In this document: positions 5,471 through 6,632 of the stretch, one piece after another
How positions within the stretch are numbered: the stretch's first letter is position 1
Layout of the letters: each line of letters starts with the position of its first letter
DNA from: Candidatus Poribacteria bacterium
GTDB lineage: Bacteria > Poribacteria > WGA-4E > B28-G17
Assembly (NCBI GenBank): GCA_003645735.1
Contig: QNBQ01000098.1
Location: forward strand, 1 to 6,632
DNA: 6,632 nt
Direction: 5' to 3'
Notes under the pieces: model-generated
What the model saw: only the letters and a program-made list of their open reading frames with translations
What the model was told of the DNA's origin: nothing
The model's database searches: none
Program-made: the position numbers and the translations under genes

Positions 5471-6632
5471 ATGAGAGCGGGCGTTGGGAAGGTGAGGATA
5501 ACCCCGCCGGTGGGGGTGCCGATATTGGGCCATCTGTTTCGCATCTCGGAAGGCATACACGACGACCTTTGGGCGAAGGTGATGGTCGTGGAAGATGACG
5601 AGCCGATGGCAATCGTGGGGCTTGACCTCTGCTGGCCGATGCCCGAAGGTGATTATGTGAAGATAAGGGAGGCGATTGAGAAAACGACGGGTATAAAAGG
5701 CGAAAGGGTCATGGTCACATGCACCCACTGCCATTCGGGGCCTGCTTTTCGACCTCATCCCGGCTTCCCCATGCCCTTGAAAAGGCAGGAGGAGTTGATC
5801 AAGCCCTGGGTTGAGGAGCTTCCCAGAAGGGTAGCCGAAGCCGCGGAAAAGGCGCTTTCAGACCTCAAGGATGTGAGCGCCGTTCGCTTCGGGAAGGTTC
5901 CGATAACGGGGCTGACCTACAACCGCAGAAAGCGCATCCCGGAAGGGGTCGCCTCGCTGATCAACGTCCAGGTCAAGGAGAGCCGATACTATTACGGCGA
6001 CGCTTCCGAGATACCGCACAGCCTTAGACAACAATACCTCTACTGGGGGATGCCGAAGGAACAGGCGGAGGAGCTGCCCCCCTCAATACCCGACGGCCCC
6101 ATCGACCCGGATCTGAGCGTCCTGTGCTTTGAGGGCGATGGTGGGAGGCCGATAGCGATATTTACGAACTTCGCCTGTCATGCGGTAGCCACAGCGCCGC
6201 CGGTTCCAAACCTCATCTCGGCGGGCTTCCCCGGCGTGATGACCGACCTCGTTGAGGAGGCGACCGGGGGGTTGTGCATCTTCACGCCTGGGGCGAGCGG
6301 CGACATCCGCCCGTATAGGTCCAAGCCGAAAGGGTTTGAAGAGGTGAAACGGATAGGGCTCGCCCTGGCGGCGGGCGTCCTCCAAGCCCTCAGGGAGGCA
6401 CGCCCGGTGGAGGAGCCGAGGGTGAAGGTCATGAGCGATTTCGTGGAGGTCGCCCTGCGCGAGTATCCCCCGCGCGATGAGATAAAACGGATGCTCAGCG
6501 AACTCGAGGAGCAATTCCAGCGCGCCAGATCCGAGGGCAGATACGCCGAGGCGAAGCGCCTGCTGGATCGGATAAACATGCTTGACTATCCCATCAGATA
6601 CATGGATTGGGTTGACCAGAAAGGGACGGTAA
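5471..6632 (+). CDS. Neutral/alkaline ceramidase-like protein, N-terminal part (3' end outside window)
   Basis: An open frame runs from the ATG at 5471 to the window end without a stop, giving 387 residues of an incomplete protein. It resembles the N-terminal domain of neutral/alkaline non-lysosomal ceramidases. It opens with GVGKVRITPPVGVPILGH, then GIHDDLWAKVMVV, then CTHCHSGPAF (H86 and H88, equivalent to the zinc-site HxH of the family). YNRR follows at 150-153, FACHAVATAPP with H237 (a third metal-site histidine by analogy), and GASGDIRPY at 274-282. In true ceramidases the last motif is GD-x-SPN with a nucleophilic Ser; here Arg280 occupies that place. Residues about 335-370 look helical and charged, possibly a coiled coil. 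There is no signal peptide, so the protein appears cytoplasmic, unlike secreted ceramidases. It follows the dehydrogenase by 18 nt and is probably co-transcribed. The family fold is fairly clear, but substrate and activity are unknown, and ceramide hydrolysis should not be assumed. Confidence 0.8.
   Translation, partial: MRAGVGKVRITPPVGVPILGHLFRISEGIHDDLWAKVMVVEDDEPMAIVGLDLCWPMPEGDYVKIREAIEKTTGIKGERVMVTCTHCHSGPAFRPHPGFPMPLKRQEELIKPWVEELPRRVAEAAEKALSDLKDVSAVRFGKVPITGLTYNRRKRIPEGVASLINVQVKESRYYYGDASEIPHSLRQQYLYWGMPKEQAEELPPSIPDGPIDPDLSVLCFEGDGGRPIAIFTNFACHAVATAPPVPNLISAGFPGVMTDLVEEATGGLCIFTPGASGDIRPYRSKPKGFEEVKRIGLALAAGVLQALREARPVEEPRVKVMSDFVEVALREYPPRDEIKRMLSELEEQFQRARSEGRYAEAKRLLDRINMLDYPIRYMDWVDQKGTV

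Noticed and set aside
5720..5734. CxxCH motif suggesting a c-type cytochrome
   Set aside because: It coincides with the metal-binding HxH motif of the ceramidase-like fold, and the protein has no signal peptide for export to the haem-attachment machinery.
5249..5758. Minus-strand open frame of 169 codons across the dehydrogenase/ceramidase-like junction
   Set aside because: It crosses two well-supported plus-strand genes and the translation is His/Pro/Arg-rich as expected for an antisense shadow.

Overview
The window comes from a Gram-negative (diderm) bacterium, since it encodes outer-membrane TonB-dependent receptors and a TonB energy transducer. The lineage cannot be fixed from sequence alone. 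A receptor with a carboxypeptidase-regulatory-like N-terminal domain, together with a ceramidase-like hydrolase gene, fits uncultured FCB-type or Poribacteria-like genomes, but that is recalled family distribution and not a measurement. Purine-rich codons (AGG, ATA, GAG) are common in the genes, and the glutamate dehydrogenase recalls thermophile enzymes; both are only hints.

Left half (1-3679): a plus-strand cluster for TonB-dependent uptake. It holds the 3' end of one receptor (1-443), a complete tonB-family gene (465-1274), and a complete second receptor of about 800 residues (1274-3679) whose start overlaps the tonB stop. The genes are tightly spaced and probably co-transcribed. TonB would span the inner membrane and periplasm and energise one or both receptors. 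No exbB or exbD is in view, and the substrate cannot be read from the sequence.

Middle (3680-4183): this stretch has no intact gene. Most of it (about 3706-4062) is a decayed second copy of the tonB gene, including its ribosome-binding site and start region, with an early stop, frameshifts and several internal deletions. The second receptor therefore lies between an intact tonB and a dead tonB in direct orientation. The receptor is visibly more A+T-rich than the genes to its right.

Right half (4184-6632): a separate transcription unit. A consensus-matching sigma-70-type promoter (TTGACA, 17-nt spacer, TATAAT) drives a leucine/glutamate-type amino-acid dehydrogenase, most likely glutamate dehydrogenase. 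The -10 box overlaps the first in-frame ATG, so the true start is almost certainly a GTG 36 nt downstream with a strong Shine-Dalgarno sequence. After 18 nt and another strong ribosome-binding site comes a neutral-ceramidase-like gene that runs off the end of the window. It keeps the metal-site histidines but lacks the usual serine in the GD-x-S-P motif.

The best leads are the tonB pseudogene and the receptor cassette it brackets, the corrected dehydrogenase start, a CxxC pair in the plug of the second receptor, and the altered active site of the ceramidase-like protein. No CRISPR array, tRNA, rRNA or insertion sequence was seen.
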